Part shown: positions 63,589 to 64,000 of the stretch, piece by piece
Numbering within the stretch: the stretch's first letter is position 1
Layout: each line of letters begins with the position of its first letter
From: Bin87 sp965197635
GTDB taxonomy: Bacteria > Chloroflexota > Dehalococcoidia > Lucifugimonadales > UBA3495
NCBI GenBank assembly: GCA_965197635.1
Contig: OZ240218.1
Location: forward strand, 620,001-684,000
DNA: 64,000 nucleotides
Direction of reading: 5' to 3'
Made by a program: the position numbers and the translations under genes
The notes under the pieces: generated by a model
The model's input: the letters and a program-made list of their open reading frames with translations, nothing else
What the model was told of the DNA's origin: nothing
Databases searched by the model: none

Positions 63589-64000
63589 ATGGTCATGGTC
63601 ACGGTCACTCCACCGCAAACCCTAGGTGTCAACACAATGCCTCTGACATACACCTACTGCGCTCTCGTTCACCCGGCTTCCAGTACACGCGCCGGCACCC
63701 AGCTTAATCAAGTGGCCGCAACGCAAACCGGACAGTTGCTTGATTTGCTCCTTGATATTTTCTATCGCGCCGAATCAGAATGCGACATGGATCTGGTCTT
63801 CAAACCGGATATGCACCGAGCACAGAACAACGAATGCCGAAACGCCCTCATGGCATTTGTGCGAAACCCGTCGGTTCACACTGGAGAGATCATAGCCCGG
63901 CGACTAGAGACAGTCACGCCACCGCAAGCCGGAGTGGCCCTGCTATTTTTGTTGCTCGGCACTGATAACAAAGGCCAGCACCGGCTAGTAGTTTCACGTT
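63589..64000 (+). CDS. Unidentified protein, 3' end beyond the window
   Basis: An open frame runs to the window edge. In-frame ATGs lie at 63589, 63595 and 63637; the last gives MPLTYTYCALVHPASSTRAG, with QTGQLLDLLLDIFYRAESEC and PPQAGVALLFLLLGTDNKGQ later. It is cytoplasmic in style and at least 121 residues long. I do not recognise a family. The text GTDNKGQHRLVVSR at the end hints at a domain that would continue past the window. Confidence 0.6.
   Translation, partial: MVMVTVTPPQTLGVNTMPLTYTYCALVHPASSTRAGTQLNQVAATQTGQLLDLLLDIFYRAESECDMDLVFKPDMHRAQNNECRNALMAFVRNPSVHTGEIIARRLETVTPPQAGVALLFLLLGTDNKGQHRLVVSR

Noticed and set aside
1..64000. CRISPR array, integron attC array or phage att sites
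   Set aside because: No regularly spaced direct repeats, integrase gene or tRNA-adjacent duplications were seen; the repeats found are IS ends, MITEs or short inserts.

Overview
The window looks like accessory DNA from a GC-rich bacterial chromosome. General resemblance of the host enzymes (MmgE/PrpD, mandelate-racemase-like, LhgO, amidohydrolase, E1 alpha/beta), the PPC-repeat exoprotein and the short palindromic coding repeats suggests a marine or sponge-associated Chloroflexota, perhaps a Dehalococcoidia/SAR202-type lineage. This is inference; no rRNA or taxonomic marker gene is present. I found no tRNA, rRNA or CRISPR array.

Layout. 0-2.6 kb: a decayed IS701 element and an XRE-like regulator. 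2.7-9.2 kb: a very large secreted-protein gene (Calx-beta-like start, then about a dozen PPC-like beta domains) broken by four frameshifts. 10-25.6 kb: an insertion-sequence graveyard (IS21, IS4, IS1380, IS66, IS5, IS630, IS701, IS256), much of it nested, with remnants of a RidA gene, a subtilase and a leucine-rich-repeat protein. 25.7-34.6 kb: an intact metabolic block: quinone oxidoreductase, MmgE/PrpD, a HicA with a double-domain HicB, L-2-hydroxyglutarate oxidase, a circularly permuted ATP-grasp/alpha-E pair, an MR/MLE enzyme and a retropepsin-like protease. 34.6-38.7 kb: an IS5 and two abutting IS630 elements that cut host genes. 39-54.4 kb: mainly metabolic: zinc-ribbon protein plus bidomain dCTP deaminase, methyltransferase fusion, NHL protein, thiamine-dependent E1 alpha/beta operon, serine hydrolase, amidohydrolase and MFS transporter. 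55-63 kb: IS701 fragments and three IS1380 copies, one of which splits a toxin-antitoxin-like operon. The window ends in an unidentified gene that runs off the edge.

Most IS boundaries were fixed from target-site duplications. In three cases removing the element restores the host structure exactly: a 153-bp MITE in the LRR gene, IS1380 in the DUF4258 gene, and IS5 at a stop codon.

Three things stand out. A two-gene module, a small 'SGDYE' protein followed by a retropepsin-like aspartic protease, occurs twice, once embedded between the E1 alpha and E1 beta genes. A short sequence close to CGATCTTTGACCAATCG recurs eight times, always inside transposase genes of unrelated families. A 24-nt palindrome around CCCCGTACTTGATACGGGG is inserted, often in frame, in several transposase genes. 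Nearly all transposase genes carry frameshifts or stops, while metabolic genes are intact, which fits real decay better than random sequencing error.
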